Part shown: positions 43,366 through 50,995 of the stretch, piece after piece | How positions within the stretch are numbered: the stretch's first letter is position 1 | Layout: each line of letters begins with the position of its first letter | Source of the DNA: Pseudogracilibacillus auburnensis | GTDB lineage: Bacteria > Bacillota > Bacilli > Bacillales > Amphibacillaceae | NCBI RefSeq assembly: GCF_003201975.1 | Contig: NZ_QJJQ01000004.1 | Span: 192,780 to 243,774 of the forward strand | Length of the DNA: 50,995 nt | Reading direction: 5' to 3' | The notes under the pieces: model-generated | What the model saw: the letters and a program-made list of their open reading frames with translations, nothing else | Databases searched by the model: none | What the model was told of the DNA's origin: nothing | Translations under genes and position numbers: made by a program

Positions 43366-44985
43366 GTGAATAAATTACTGAGAAAAAAAGCCGCAAAACA
43401 AGCATTAATAAAAGTAGAAAAAATTGCAGAACAAATTAAACCCCTTATCCAAAATGATGCATCATTTGATACGAGTTATGGGAATTTTCACACCATATTA
43501 GACGAAGCATTGAAGCGGGATGAATATTTAGTTATAGTTGATACAGAAGGGACAAGCTATATTCATACGAATCGGTTATTAGAAGGGACAAAATTCGATG
43601 ATCAAGTGGGGTTACAAGCAGCCAATACGAAAGAACCATTACTCCAAGTATATGAGAGATTGACTGGTGAAATACTTGTAGATGGTTCATGTCCGATAGT
43701 GGAAGTAAATGGAAAACAATACAACTTGCGCATTGGAAGAATCATTCATCAAAAATTTATCATTCCTTTTCTAAGTGCGGTCACAATAGTCCCAGCTATA
43801 AGCGTTTTTTTAAGTACATTCTTACTACCAATTTCAATTGAAACAGGGCTTATTGTTGCGGGCATTTCCTTCGTCGTTACAGCAATTTTTACTATTATTT
43901 TATACAAGTATTTAATGAACGGAATCAATTCATGGCATCGTGTGACCAGGAAAATTTCTGCTGGTGATTTAACAGTAGAAGTGAAGAATCGCTCTCGATC
44001 CGAATTTCATCAAATTGGATTTGAAATAAATAAAATGGCGATTGGAATGAAAAAGATAATTGCAGAATTAGGTGGTTCTTCTCAAGTTATTAACAAAGTA
44101 AGTTATGATCAGGCAGAAGAATCAGCTAGATTATCAAACACATTTACACAGTTCGGGAACACGATGCAATCTTTTCAAGCTGGAGCTGAAAATCAGTTAG
44201 CCTCTTTACAGTCGGCAAGTGCAATGGTGCAAACGATGATTCGTGGAGTTCGTGAAATGGATGATCAAATTGAAGGTACTCTTTCAATCTCTGAAGAAGC
44301 GTCCATTGCTGCTAAGGAAGGTAGTAAAGCCATTATAAATTCAGAACAGAAGATGCACCAGTTGGAAGAAGCAGTAAACAATTCAGCCCGAAAAATTGCT
44401 CAAGTGGCAGAAGATGTAAATAATGTCATTCAAAAGGTTTCTTCCATTACTCAAATTGCCGAACAAACGAACCTACTTGCGTTGAACGCATCAATTGAAG
44501 CGGCACGAGCTGGTGATGCGGGAAGTGGATTTTCAGTTGTTGCAACCGAAGTGAGAAAGCTTGCAGAAGATACGAATGAATTTGCGAGTGATATTTTTAC
44601 CCAACTGGAAAAAACTCGTGAAGAAATGCAGGAAGCGGTTGAACATGTTGAGGCAAATACATATGCCATTCGTGAAGGGGTAGAAATCGTCCAAATTGCT
44701 GGTTCATCGATTGAACAATTAAACGATGCTTCCATACAGTCAAAAGAAGCGATCGTACATAATAGCCGTTATGCAGATGAGTTAACGAAAGATGGCGAAC
44801 AATTAGAAAAAATTATTGAAGAAATAAATCGGATAGCGGAAAGTTTTACCGAACAAGTAATAAAAACAGTTTCACATATGGATGATCAAATAGAAGGTAT
44901 TCATCATTTAGCAGTAGATGCGGAAACATTAACAAATCAAGCGAATAATTTAAATCGGACGGTTCATAAATTTACTTTAAGTTAG
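43366..44985 (+). CDS. Methyl-accepting chemotaxis protein with N-terminal cytosolic sensor
   Basis: A 539-residue receptor. Unlike the usual plan it has an N-terminal soluble region (about 1-128, [32 protein letters not shown]/Cache-like) before two closely spaced membrane segments (about 135-158 and 162-185). Then come a HAMP domain (about 190-240) and a long coiled-coil signalling domain with the invariant tip [38 protein letters not shown] near 363-400. Because the outside loop is very short, sensing should be inside the cell. GTG 43366 follows GGAAGGAG by 9 bases. No che gene is adjacent. Confidence 0.85.
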   Translation: MNKLLRKKAAKQALIKVEKIAEQIKPLIQNDASFDTSYGNFHTILDEALKRDEYLVIVDTEGTSYIHTNRLLEGTKFDDQVGLQAANTKEPLLQVYERLTGEILVDGSCPIVEVNGKQYNLRIGRIIHQKFIIPFLSAVTIVPAISVFLSTFLLPISIETGLIVAGISFVVTAIFTIILYKYLMNGINSWHRVTRKISAGDLTVEVKNRSRSEFHQIGFEINKMAIGMKKIIAELGGSSQVINKVSYDQAEESARLSNTFTQFGNTMQSFQAGAENQLASLQSASAMVQTMIRGVREMDDQIEGTLSISEEASIAAKEGSKAIINSEQKMHQLEEAVNNSARKIAQVAEDVNNVIQKVSSITQIAEQTNLLALNASIEAARAGDAGSGFSVVATEVRKLAEDTNEFASDIFTQLEKTREEMQEAVEHVEANTYAIREGVEIVQIAGSSIEQLNDASIQSKEAIVHNSRYADELTKDGEQLEKIIEEINRIAESFTEQVIKTVSHMDDQIEGIHHLAVDAETLTNQANNLNRTVHKFTLS

Positions 44986-45113
44986 TAGATGTTTTTAAAC
45001 AGGAATAATGATGAAAATTTTTCAAACATTATTCAAAATAGTTTACGGTTTAAGGCTTTATCGTGTATGATGGTAGAGAAAAGGTTTTAACGATGCGAGG
45101 GAGGTTACGGAAA

Positions 45114-45353
45114 ATGGCTTTTGTAATTTTAGAGCCGTGTGGTGCTGAAAAAGCTGCGGAATGTGTAAGTGTCTGTCCTGTTGATTGTATAGAAGAGGGG
45201 CCAGACCAATTTTATATAGATCCAGATATTTGTATTGACTGTGGGGCTTGTGTTGCAGTTTGCCCAGTCGACGCAATAGTTGAAGAGTATGACTTAACCC
45301 CAGAAAATGAAGTTTACCTAGAAAAAGCGGAAGAATTTTTCGCTAACCGTTAA
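45114..45353 (+). CDS. 7Fe-type ferredoxin
   Basis: A 79-residue ferredoxin. First motif C-x7-C-x3-CP (EPCGAEKAAECVSVCPVDC) and second CIDCGACVAVCP (C-x2-C-x2-C-x3-CP). The missing Cys at the usual second position of motif one is the mark of 7Fe ferredoxins with one [3Fe-4S] and one [4Fe-4S] cluster, as in Azotobacter FdI. ATG 45114 with GGGAGG upstream begins the conserved MAFVILEPC; the longer frame has no support. Its redox partner is not apparent nearby. Own terminator follows. Confidence 0.9.
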   Translation: MAFVILEPCGAEKAAECVSVCPVDCIEEGPDQFYIDPDICIDCGACVAVCPVDAIVEEYDLTPENEVYLEKAEEFFANR

Positions 45354-45371
45354 TAACAATCTCATAAAAAT

Positions 45372-45409
45372 CCAATTACAATGAGTATAATTGTAATTGG
45401 GTTTTTTTG
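45372..45409 (+). terminator. Terminator of the ferredoxin gene
   Basis: CCAATTACAAT and ATTGTAATTGG arms, 6-base loop, followed by GTTTTTTT. Confidence 0.92.
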
Positions 45410-45419
45410 TTTTATCTTA

Positions 45420-45735
45420 GAGTTCATTTCATCAATGCTAATTTCAAGGATAAATCCGAATAGGACACATCGAAAAATTAATATTCGGGTATTTTAACTA
45501 ACACCTAAGGTTTCTACTCTAGGGGGCGACTCTTGCGGCTAAAAGCAGTCACGTTCTGGAACTTCGCTAAATGCTCGTCCCATCGAAAACATTTGGGATT
45601 GCGCTAAATGCTCGTCCCATCGAAAACATTTGGGATTGCGCTAAATGCTCATCCCATCGAAAATATTTGCACCTGCCGATTACTTGGTGCAATAAACATT
45701 GTGCATCGCGGGAGGCAAGGCACAGGTTAAGAGTA
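45420..45735. repeat. 37-bp tandem repeats and repeat family (copy C)
   Basis: CGCTAAATGCTCGTCCCATC units begin at 45565, 45602 and 45639, with a divergent fourth (CCGATTACTTGGTGCAATAA) near 45676: period 37. The last unit ends in CAATAAACATTGTGCATCGC then GGGAGGCAAGGCACAGG, shared with the repeat at 41.49 kb. The 96-codon frame over this repeat is an artefact in its first half. Confidence 0.7.
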
Positions 45736-45740
45736 GGAAG

Positions 45741-45861
45741 TAGGAGGGTTTTAGCTCAGGCGTTAGATTATATTGAAGAAAATGCCCCCGTTTTAGTACT
45801 TGACGAACGAGAAGGATTGAAAGGGATTCATCCAAATAAAAATGCCCCTAATCAACAATAA
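45741..45861 (+). pseudogene. C-terminal gene fragment of unknown function
   Basis: The frame VLAQALDYIEENAPVLVLDE...LKGIHPNKNAPNQQ (about 38 codons) looks like true coding sequence, distinct from the repeat in front. A TAGGAGGG lies just before but no start codon is at a proper distance. Probably a remnant whose 5' end was replaced by the repeat. Confidence 0.35.
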
Positions 45862-45902
45862 TAGACCTTTTGTTTAGGCGCATTTTGATAAAGATGATTT
45901 GT

Positions 45903-46046
45903 TTATGCTTCCTTGTCATTTACTTTCTCAGCAATTTTACTTATTATCCAACGTTCTGCAGTCTCTTCACTCACTGTATAAATTTTCCCAGCGCGGAGCA
46001 GTTCTCCACGATACATTGTTTGAATATTCATTTTCACTTTCATCAT
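45903..46046 (-). CDS. 47-residue small protein (phage/plasmid-type)
   Basis: MMKVKMNIQTMYRGELLRAG then KIYTVSEETAERWIISKIAE. GGAGGA at 46053-46058 is 6 bases before the ATG. The pattern (small beta strands, then EETAxRWxxxKIA) resembles short proteins found in phages and mobile DNA of Firmicutes; I cannot assign a family. A gene too short for typical ORF cut-offs but with the best start signal in the area. Confidence 0.6.
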   Translation of the reverse strand: MMKVKMNIQTMYRGELLRAGKIYTVSEETAERWIISKIAEKVNDKEA

Positions 46047-46200
46047 TTTAACTCCTCCATATTAATAGCTTTATTATACATGATTGCAAGTAGGATGAAC
46101 ATTCTCCAACAAAAGTCACTAGGTAAAAATGAGGGCGATCGTTTTGTAAATATATGTTAAGGTTATAGAAGGAAATTTTAAGGTAGGAAGGGATATAGAG

Positions 46201-46866
46201 ATGGAGAAAAGTGTTGAAGAAGATGTACAAGTAGAAAATGAGGGGGATAGGCTAAATCCATGGCTAACGATTTGGTATAAGCCACGCGCAACATTTCGTT
46301 CATTTATTAACCATGGATCTGACTCCAAATTAATTATTTTTCTTGTTATGTTGTCAGGGGTATTATATGCTTTTGATCGAGCAGTTGGAAAAAGTATGGG
46401 CGAATCGATGTCCACTTTAATGGTGCTAGTCTTAGTGATAGTATTAGGGGCGGTTGGTGGAATTATCTCATGGCTTATTTGGTCTGCCATTGTTTATTAT
46501 GTAGGAAAATTGTTTAAAGGTACAGGAACGCTTCGTGAAATGTATACTGTGATAGGTTTATCCTATATTCCAGTTGCAGTTAGTACTATTTTTTGTTTTT
46601 TCGATGTTGTCATTCTGAAAGATGCATTGTTTGTTGATGTGTATTTAAGCCCTTTTCAAATTATATGGCTACTATTTTCAACATTTTTTACGTTTATGTT
46701 TACTGCTTGGTCATGGTTCTTAATGGTAAAAGGAATTGCGGAAGTTCACCGATTTTCGTCGTGGAAAGGATTGTTAACATTTATCATTCCGGGAGCGGTT
46801 CTTTTCTTAATGATAATAGTAATTGTTATTGTTGGTGTAATAGTATCTATGGTAGCATTCGGATAA
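46201..46866 (+). CDS. YIP1-family integral membrane protein
   Basis: A 221-residue protein: acidic N-tail, amphipathic NPWLTIWYKPRATFRSFI, then five membrane segments (about 40-58, 72-96, 112-134, 150-172, 190-216). TLREMYTVIGLSYIPVAVS is typical of bacterial YIP1 proteins. GAAGGGATAT before the ATG. Its terminator precedes the VanRS-like genes, so it is monocistronic. Function unknown. Confidence 0.82.
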   Translation: MEKSVEEDVQVENEGDRLNPWLTIWYKPRATFRSFINHGSDSKLIIFLVMLSGVLYAFDRAVGKSMGESMSTLMVLVLVIVLGAVGGIISWLIWSAIVYYVGKLFKGTGTLREMYTVIGLSYIPVAVSTIFCFFDVVILKDALFVDVYLSPFQIIWLLFSTFFTFMFTAWSWFLMVKGIAEVHRFSSWKGLLTFIIPGAVLFLMIIVIVIVGVIVSMVAFG

Positions 46867-46877
46867 GTTGGTAAAGT

Positions 46878-46911
46878 AAAATCCCTTTCAATCTTTGAAG
46901 GGATTTTTTAT
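46878..46911 (+). terminator. Terminator of the YIP1-family gene
   Basis: AAATCCCTT and AAGGGATTT arms with TTTTTTA tail. Confidence 0.9.
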
Positions 46912-47006
46912 TTGCATCCTACATCTGTAACAAATGTTTTTGTAATTTTCATCCTTTTAGGAGATAATGAGCATAGGAAATCTTGCAAAAGATAGAAGGG
47001 TGACAG

Positions 47007-47699
47007 ATGAAAACGACAATATTAATCGTTGATGATGATAGAGAAATCGCCGAATTAATTCAATTTTATTTGGAAAATGAAGGTTATAACGTGTTAAAAG
47101 GCTATGATGGGGAAGAAGCACTCACCATCATTGCAGAAAAATCGATTGATCTATTAATCTTAGATGTGATGATGCCAAAAATAGATGGACTGGAAGTATG
47201 TAAAAAGGTGCGAGAAAAACATCCCATTCCAATCCTTATGCTAAGTGCAAAAGTGGAAGATATGGATAAAATAGTGGGATTAATGACTGGCGCAGATGAT
47301 TATATGGGAAAGCCTTTTAATCCGCTTGAAGTTGTCGCAAGGGTAAAAGCCTTACTTAGACGTGTCCATATGCAAATGAAATCAACAGAATCAACAACTG
47401 ATCAACTTTTCATCCATTCACTTGTGATTAATAAGAAAAATCACGTCGTACAAGTGGAAGGGAAAAAGGTGAATCTTACTCCAATTGAATTTGATATTTT
47501 ATATTTATTAGCAAGTCGTCCAAGCAGAGTGTTTAGTTCAGAGGAAATTTTTGAACATGTTTGGAATGAAGAAGCGTATGGGATAAGTAAAACAGTCATG
47601 ATTCATATTAGCAATCTTCGTAAAAAACTTGAAGATGCAACAAACGGGGAAAAAATTATTCAAACTGTTTGGGGAGTAGGGTATAAAATCGATGCGTAA
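47007..47699 (+). CDS. OmpR-type response regulator, VanR-like
   Basis: A 230-residue regulator. Receiver domain with acid pocket VDDD, phosphoacceptor D53 (LILDVMMPKIDG), LSAK and the KPFNP lysine; a winged-helix output domain (about 130-230) containing LTPIEFDILYLLASRPSRVFSSEEIFEHVWNEEAYG and VWGVGYKID. The receiver has the spacing of VanR-type regulators. ATG with GAAGGGTGAC upstream. Its stop overlaps the kinase start by 8 bases. Confidence 0.92.
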   Translation: MKTTILIVDDDREIAELIQFYLENEGYNVLKGYDGEEALTIIAEKSIDLLILDVMMPKIDGLEVCKKVREKHPIPILMLSAKVEDMDKIVGLMTGADDYMGKPFNPLEVVARVKALLRRVHMQMKSTESTTDQLFIHSLVINKKNHVVQVEGKKVNLTPIEFDILYLLASRPSRVFSSEEIFEHVWNEEAYGISKTVMIHISNLRKKLEDATNGEKIIQTVWGVGYKIDA

Positions 47700-48846
47700 A
47701 TTTAAGAAAGTCTTTACCTCAATGCCTAAAAGGAGAATGGCCGTTTATCTTTTTCTATCTGTTATTTTTGCTTATTTTACGAAATTTGTATTTCAAGGAT
47801 TTTTCCAATACCTATTTTTAAGTTCTGTAACTCTTACGTCCCTTGATTCGGCACTTGCAGACATTATCGGACCTGGAAAATATTATACATATCTTCATTA
47901 TTTTGATATGTATTCTAAGGGGATTTTTTTCTTCATTTTCATGATTTATATTTACTTATTTTATCGATATGAGAAAAAGAAACAATATTTGGCGAATTTA
48001 AATAACATTTTAAAAGAGACATCCTTTATTGCGGAGGGGAATTTTGAACATCAATTAACAGTATATGATAATAACTTGGACGGTCTTGTTAAAAACATTC
48101 ATAATATTGTTGATCGTTTGAAAGAAGCAATAGAGGAGGAGCGCCATATTGAGCATACGAAAAATGAACTGATTACAAATGTTTCACATGATTTACGTAC
48201 ACCTCTTACGTCAATTGTTGGGTATCTTAGATTGATTGAACAGGATAACTATAAAGATGAGGTTGCTTTACGTCATTATACAGGAATTGCCTATGACAAA
48301 GCACTAAGCTTAGAACAATTAATTAATGAATTATTTGAGTATACAAGAATACAAGACAAGCAACTTCAATTAAATATGCAACCGATCAATATCGCTGAAA
48401 TATTGGGGCAAGTGATCGTTCAAAATCAGGTGTATTTTATTGAAAATGAGATGATCTGTCGGGAAGAATTTGCAAATGTTACGCTAACGGTTCTAGGTGA
48501 TGGGGAAAGGTTAGCGCGTGTTTTTAACAATTTAATATTAAACGCCATTCATTATGGCAAAGAGGGAAAATATGTTGATATTTTAACAGAAGATTTTGGT
48601 AGTGAGATTGCTGTTACAGTGACAAACTATGGGAATCCCATTTCGAGTATTGATTTGCCACATCTATTTGAACGCTTTTATCGAATCGAAAAATCAAGAG
48701 CCAAACATACTGGTGGCTCAGGATTAGGACTTGCCATTTCTAGAAGTATCGTTTTACGTCATAATGGAACAATCGATGTCGAAAGTAATCTGGATAGGAC
48801 ATCTTTTATTGTGAAACTTCCTAAATATGCGGGGGAGATAGATTAG
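47692..48846 (+). CDS. Sensor histidine kinase, VanS-like
   Basis: A 384-residue kinase: two membrane segments (about 15-45 and 74-95) around a short outside loop, a linker/HAMP-like helix (to about 150), H-box VSHDLRTPL with phosphoacceptor H166, N-box NLILNAIHYG and G-box GGSGLGLAIS. The VanS subfamily monitors cell wall precursors or glycopeptides. Start overlaps the regulator's end. It lies 100 bases before a carboxypeptidase gene that is the probable target. Confidence 0.9.
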   Translation: MRKFKKVFTSMPKRRMAVYLFLSVIFAYFTKFVFQGFFQYLFLSSVTLTSLDSALADIIGPGKYYTYLHYFDMYSKGIFFFIFMIYIYLFYRYEKKKQYLANLNNILKETSFIAEGNFEHQLTVYDNNLDGLVKNIHNIVDRLKEAIEEERHIEHTKNELITNVSHDLRTPLTSIVGYLRLIEQDNYKDEVALRHYTGIAYDKALSLEQLINELFEYTRIQDKQLQLNMQPINIAEILGQVIVQNQVYFIENEMICREEFANVTLTVLGDGERLARVFNNLILNAIHYGKEGKYVDILTEDFGSEIAVTVTNYGNPISSIDLPHLFERFYRIEKSRAKHTGGSGLGLAISRSIVLRHNGTIDVESNLDRTSFIVKLPKYAGEID

Positions 48847-48947
48847 CGTTCTAACAATCTTTACTATTTCTTTACCTTTTCTTTCTTTGTACTATACATC
48901 CAACCGTTATATTAGTACGTATAGGAAGGGAACAAGGAGGAAGAATT

Positions 48948-49814
48948 TTGTTAAAGAAAAATAGATTTATCTTCATTTTTTTAATCATCTCAATCAGCTT
49001 ACTAGCAATTAATAAATATAGTGATTTACGGAAACCGGCTATACATAGTACTGCTGCTGTTTTAATGGATGCCTCCAATGGTGAAATTTTATATGAGAAG
49101 GATGCAGGAATTTCATACCCGGTGGCAAGTATGTCCAAATTGATGACAATGTATATTGTTTTAGATTTGCTTGAAGATGAAGTAATTGATTGGAGTGATC
49201 ATGTTACAGTAAGTGAGAACGCTAATGATCTTATCGATTCCGCTGCAAAAATCCCTGTTGAAAGTGGCACGATTTTGACTGTACAGGATCTATATTATGC
49301 CATGGCAATTTCATCTGCTAACAATGCAACCATTGCTCTCGCTAAAAATATTTCAGGAACAGAGGAAGAGTTTACATTATTAATGAACGAAAAAGCTCGT
49401 GAACTTGGATTATCAGAGGGGGCAAATTTTGTTAATGCTACAGGTTTACCAGATGCAGAAGTAGAGAATCAAATGTCTGCTAGAGATGTCGCGACTCTTG
49501 CGCACAATCTATTAACAGATCATCCAGAAGTTTTAGAAGCAGTTCGCTTAGAACATTACTACATCGAATCTTTTGGAATTGATTTATATACAACAAATAG
49601 AATGCTGAACAAACACGAGGATGAAGCTTATGTTAAAGAGGTCGATGGGTTAAAAACTGGTTATACAGATGCAGCGGGATATTGTTTTGTAGGAACTGCA
49701 ATGAAAGGGGATCGGCGTCTTATCTCCGTTGTCATCAATGCTGAAACAGATGAAGATCGTTTTAGCGAAACGAAAAAGCTACTATCCTACGGTTTTTCTC
49801 CTTTTACTTTTTAA
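48948..49814 (+). CDS. Serine-type D-Ala-D-Ala carboxypeptidase (peptidase S11, DacA-like)
   Basis: A 288-residue protein with an N-terminal signal anchor (FIFIFLIISISLLAI). S11 motifs: S61-M-S-K64, S123-A-N125 and K236-T-G238. It trims the terminal D-Ala from peptidoglycan stem peptides. It is shorter than PBP5 (about 400), lacking the C-terminal beta domain and amphipathic anchor, so it probably stays membrane-bound by its N-end. The TTG start follows AAGGAGG by 7 bases. Beside VanRS-like genes it parallels vancomycin-type clusters, but the usual VanY is a different (metallo) family. Confidence 0.9.
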   Translation: MLKKNRFIFIFLIISISLLAINKYSDLRKPAIHSTAAVLMDASNGEILYEKDAGISYPVASMSKLMTMYIVLDLLEDEVIDWSDHVTVSENANDLIDSAAKIPVESGTILTVQDLYYAMAISSANNATIALAKNISGTEEEFTLLMNEKARELGLSEGANFVNATGLPDAEVENQMSARDVATLAHNLLTDHPEVLEAVRLEHYYIESFGIDLYTTNRMLNKHEDEAYVKEVDGLKTGYTDAAGYCFVGTAMKGDRRLISVVINAETDEDRFSETKKLLSYGFSPFTF

Positions 49815-49957
49815 TGGGGATTCGATGGATGACGACAAATTAGGTTATATTCGTTTCTATCAAACGTAAGAAATGATTTATATATCCCAAACAGCTCCTA
49901 ATCGTGCCATGGGAAGCAGAAAAAGCGGGAAATCAGTCACGAATAGATGCTAATTAT
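49815..49957. other. Short gap with a broken coding fragment at the IS boundary
   Basis: A frame YPKQLLIVPWEAEKAGNQSR from about 49880 reads into the left end of the IS256-type element, where its stop lies. It may be the 5' or middle part of a gene cut by the insertion. I do not recognise it. Confidence 0.3.
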
Positions 49958-50059
49958 GATCATGTCCATATAATTGTGTAAAAAAAGAATGAGTCTCCCC
50001 AATCCTTGGAACTATGTTTTTAACCGAAACAATTGTTAGGAGAAATTGGTGAATAACTC

Positions 50060-50487
50060 AAATTAATTTTACCTTAAATTTCAAGAATTTAAAAAAGGAA
50101 ATGATGGAATCTAGTTTAAATACGGTGATTAAGTCTGGGATCATTAATGTTCTTAACGAATACATGGAAAAAGAACGCGATCATTATATGAAAAATATGA
50201 TTGAACTCGCAATAGGCATGATTATAGAGACGGTTATTCTGAAGGAGTACTTATCTTAAATATAGGAACATTTAATTTAAAAGTTTCACGTACACGAAGT
50301 GAAGAGTTTTCCACTGATATATTTAAAAGTATCAGCGTTGTGATCAATCGTTACTTCTTCAAAGGTAAGAAGACATGAAAGAGTTATTCTTATTTTTCCT
50401 AATCAACAGTCTGCCTTTAGATTAGTAGGCTCCGTTTTAATGGATTATGAAGAAGTATTTAGCAGTAAAGTGTACATCCAATTTTAA
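50060..50487 (+). pseudogene. IS256-family (Mutator) transposase remnant
   Basis: Three reading pieces: NTVIKSGIINVLNEYMEKERDHYM (N-terminus, 50060-50220); after a frameshift RDGYSEGVLILNIGTFNLKV then SRTRSEEFS (50215-50378, ends TGA), which matches the RNGYxxR-VGTxxLxVPRxRxGxFxP core; and ERVILIFPNQQSAFRLVGSV then LMDYEE (50376-50487), the conserved C-terminus. The whole DDE catalytic centre between is deleted, so it cannot transpose by itself. Confidence 0.82.
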
Positions 50488-50549
50488 AGGCAAGATCTAA
50501 AAATAAAAAGTTAGAAGCACTAAACATCGCCACCATTGACGACGTTTTT

Positions 50550-50626
50550 GTCTGTGTTGTGTAGGCATTGCGGGTTCGGGTGAAATAAAGCCTTAAGGCT
50601 CACCCGCTGTTTATGGTAACACAGAC
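50550..50626. other. First structured stem-loop inside the IS remnant
   Basis: GTCTGTGTT at 50550-50558 pairs perfectly with AACACAGAC at 50618-50626. Inside, GCGGGT/ACCCGC and the palindrome AGCCTTAAGGCT form further arms. GC content is well above the surroundings. Confidence 0.6.
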
Positions 50627-50629
50627 AAG

Positions 50630-50690
50630 TCGAAACTAATCATTCAGTGGCCGGGGCCCGAACCCCTCTCCACTGAATGATAAGTTTCGA
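50630..50690. other. Second structured stem-loop: 21-bp inverted repeat
   Basis: The arms 50630-50650 and 50670-50690 are complementary over 21 positions with one mismatch (TCGAAACT...ATTCAGTGG and its partner), and GGGG/CCCC pairs in the loop. It lies 3 bases from the first stem-loop. No coding frame crosses it with a start signal. Confidence 0.75.
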
Positions 50691-50798
50691 GCACTTATGT
50701 CAATGGCTAGCAGCAATCGCTGTGGCTGTTTTAGCGGGGGGATAAGGGTTAAAAAACATTGGAATTACCAATTTACACAGAATAATGGACTTGACATT

Positions 50799-50995
50799 CC
50801 CTCGTGCATGAACTTTCCGAAAACGTGTGAGAAGTGCCCCGCGTCGCCCTCCCTCGAGCTTGAACTTTCCGAAAACGAATGAGAAGTGCCCCGTGGCATC
50901 TTCCCTCGTGCATGAACTTTCCGAAAACGTGTGAGAAGTGCCCCGCGTCGCCCTCCCTCGAGCTTGAACTTTCCGAAAACGAATGAGAAGTGCTC
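50799..50995. repeat. 52-bp tandem repeat at the window edge
   Basis: Four units start with CCCTCG at 50799, 50851, 50903 and 50955, exactly 52 bases apart. Units alternate in two types: CCCTCGTGCATGAACTTTCC with ACGTGTGAGAAG, and CCCTCGAGCTTGAACTTTCC with ACGAATGAGAAG. The array starts 3 bases after the IS end and continues past the window. Confidence 0.85.

Larger units (their letters stand above)
49958..50796 (+). mobile_element. Decayed IS256-family insertion sequence
   Basis: The left end GATCATGTCCATATAATTGT continues into GTAAA (to 49982), close to the IS256 terminal repeat (GATAAAGTCC-TATAATTGTG). The right end, as TTTACACAGAATAATGGAC at 50772-50790, is its inverted partner with about 4 mismatches in 19. 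Transposase remnants lie between. About 840 bases remain of a usual 1300, and 50.5-50.75 kb holds a structured insert not normal for the element. Confidence 0.72.

Noticed and set aside
45571-45861. 96-residue protein
   Set aside because: The first half is translated 37-bp repeat (repeating NAR/IENIWDCAK-type peptide), and there is no ribosome site.
45870-46160. 96-residue plus-strand ORF
   Set aside because: Antisense to the 47-residue gene with a good ribosome site; its own composition (His/Phe-rich) is not coding-like.
48948-49814. VanY
   Set aside because: VanY is a zinc peptidase of another family; the SxxK, SxN and KTG motifs show a serine S11 enzyme.
50799-50995. CRISPR array
   Set aside because: The whole 52-base unit is repeated without unique spacers.

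Overview
The window reads as chromosomal DNA of a low-GC, Gram-positive, spore-forming Bacillaceae bacterium. Supporting signs are strong AGGAGG ribosome binding sites with many TTG and GTG starts, lipoprotein signal peptides, and Bacillus-type families (YtaF, YugN-like, CvfB/YitL, a LysM-3D cell wall protein, YtrA-type GntR). Two Na+-coupled TRAP transporters hint at a saline or alkaline lifestyle; that is inference. I saw no tRNA, rRNA, CRISPR array or prophage.

Region 1 (0-18 kb) is uptake and catabolism. After an edge fragment and a LysM/3D wall protein, a MocR regulator faces a TRAP operon (SBP, DctM, DctQ) that ends in a histidinol-dehydrogenase-family enzyme. A second TRAP operon (SBP, DctQ, DctM) ends in an acyl-CoA-dehydrogenase-like flavoprotein and is followed by an MtnE-like aminotransferase. 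Next come an FCD/GntR regulator and a dihydroxy-acid-dehydratase-family gene whose promoter carries candidate GntR operators. A second dehydratase of a different subgroup follows a cupin gene.

Region 2 (20-33 kb) starts with a beta-lactamase-fold serine hydrolase and MarR pair sharing an operator, and an alpha/beta hydrolase. It then becomes metal homeostasis: an Mnt-type ABC importer with MntR-like boxes and a decayed duplicate of its promoter, an M-box Mg2+ riboswitch ahead of an MgtE lacking its N domain, a divergent MgtE paralogue lacking the pore aspartate, and a CDF efflux protein. A fumarylacetoacetate-hydrolase-family enzyme follows.

Region 3 (33-46 kb) has small membrane proteins, CvfB, a YtrA-type GntR/ABC/CPBP-protease operon with a palindromic operator, an SDR without the usual Tyr/Lys pair, YtaF, YugN-like, a chemoreceptor and a 7Fe-type ferredoxin. 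Its intergenic spaces are full of GC-rich dispersed and tandem repeats.

Region 4 (46-51 kb) has a YIP1-family membrane protein, a VanRS-like two-component pair beside a D-Ala-D-Ala carboxypeptidase, and then a decayed IS256-family element holding a strongly structured insert and a 52-bp tandem repeat that runs off the end. The strongest leads are the complementary MgtE pair, the MocR/TRAP/HisD-like cassette, and the repeat families.
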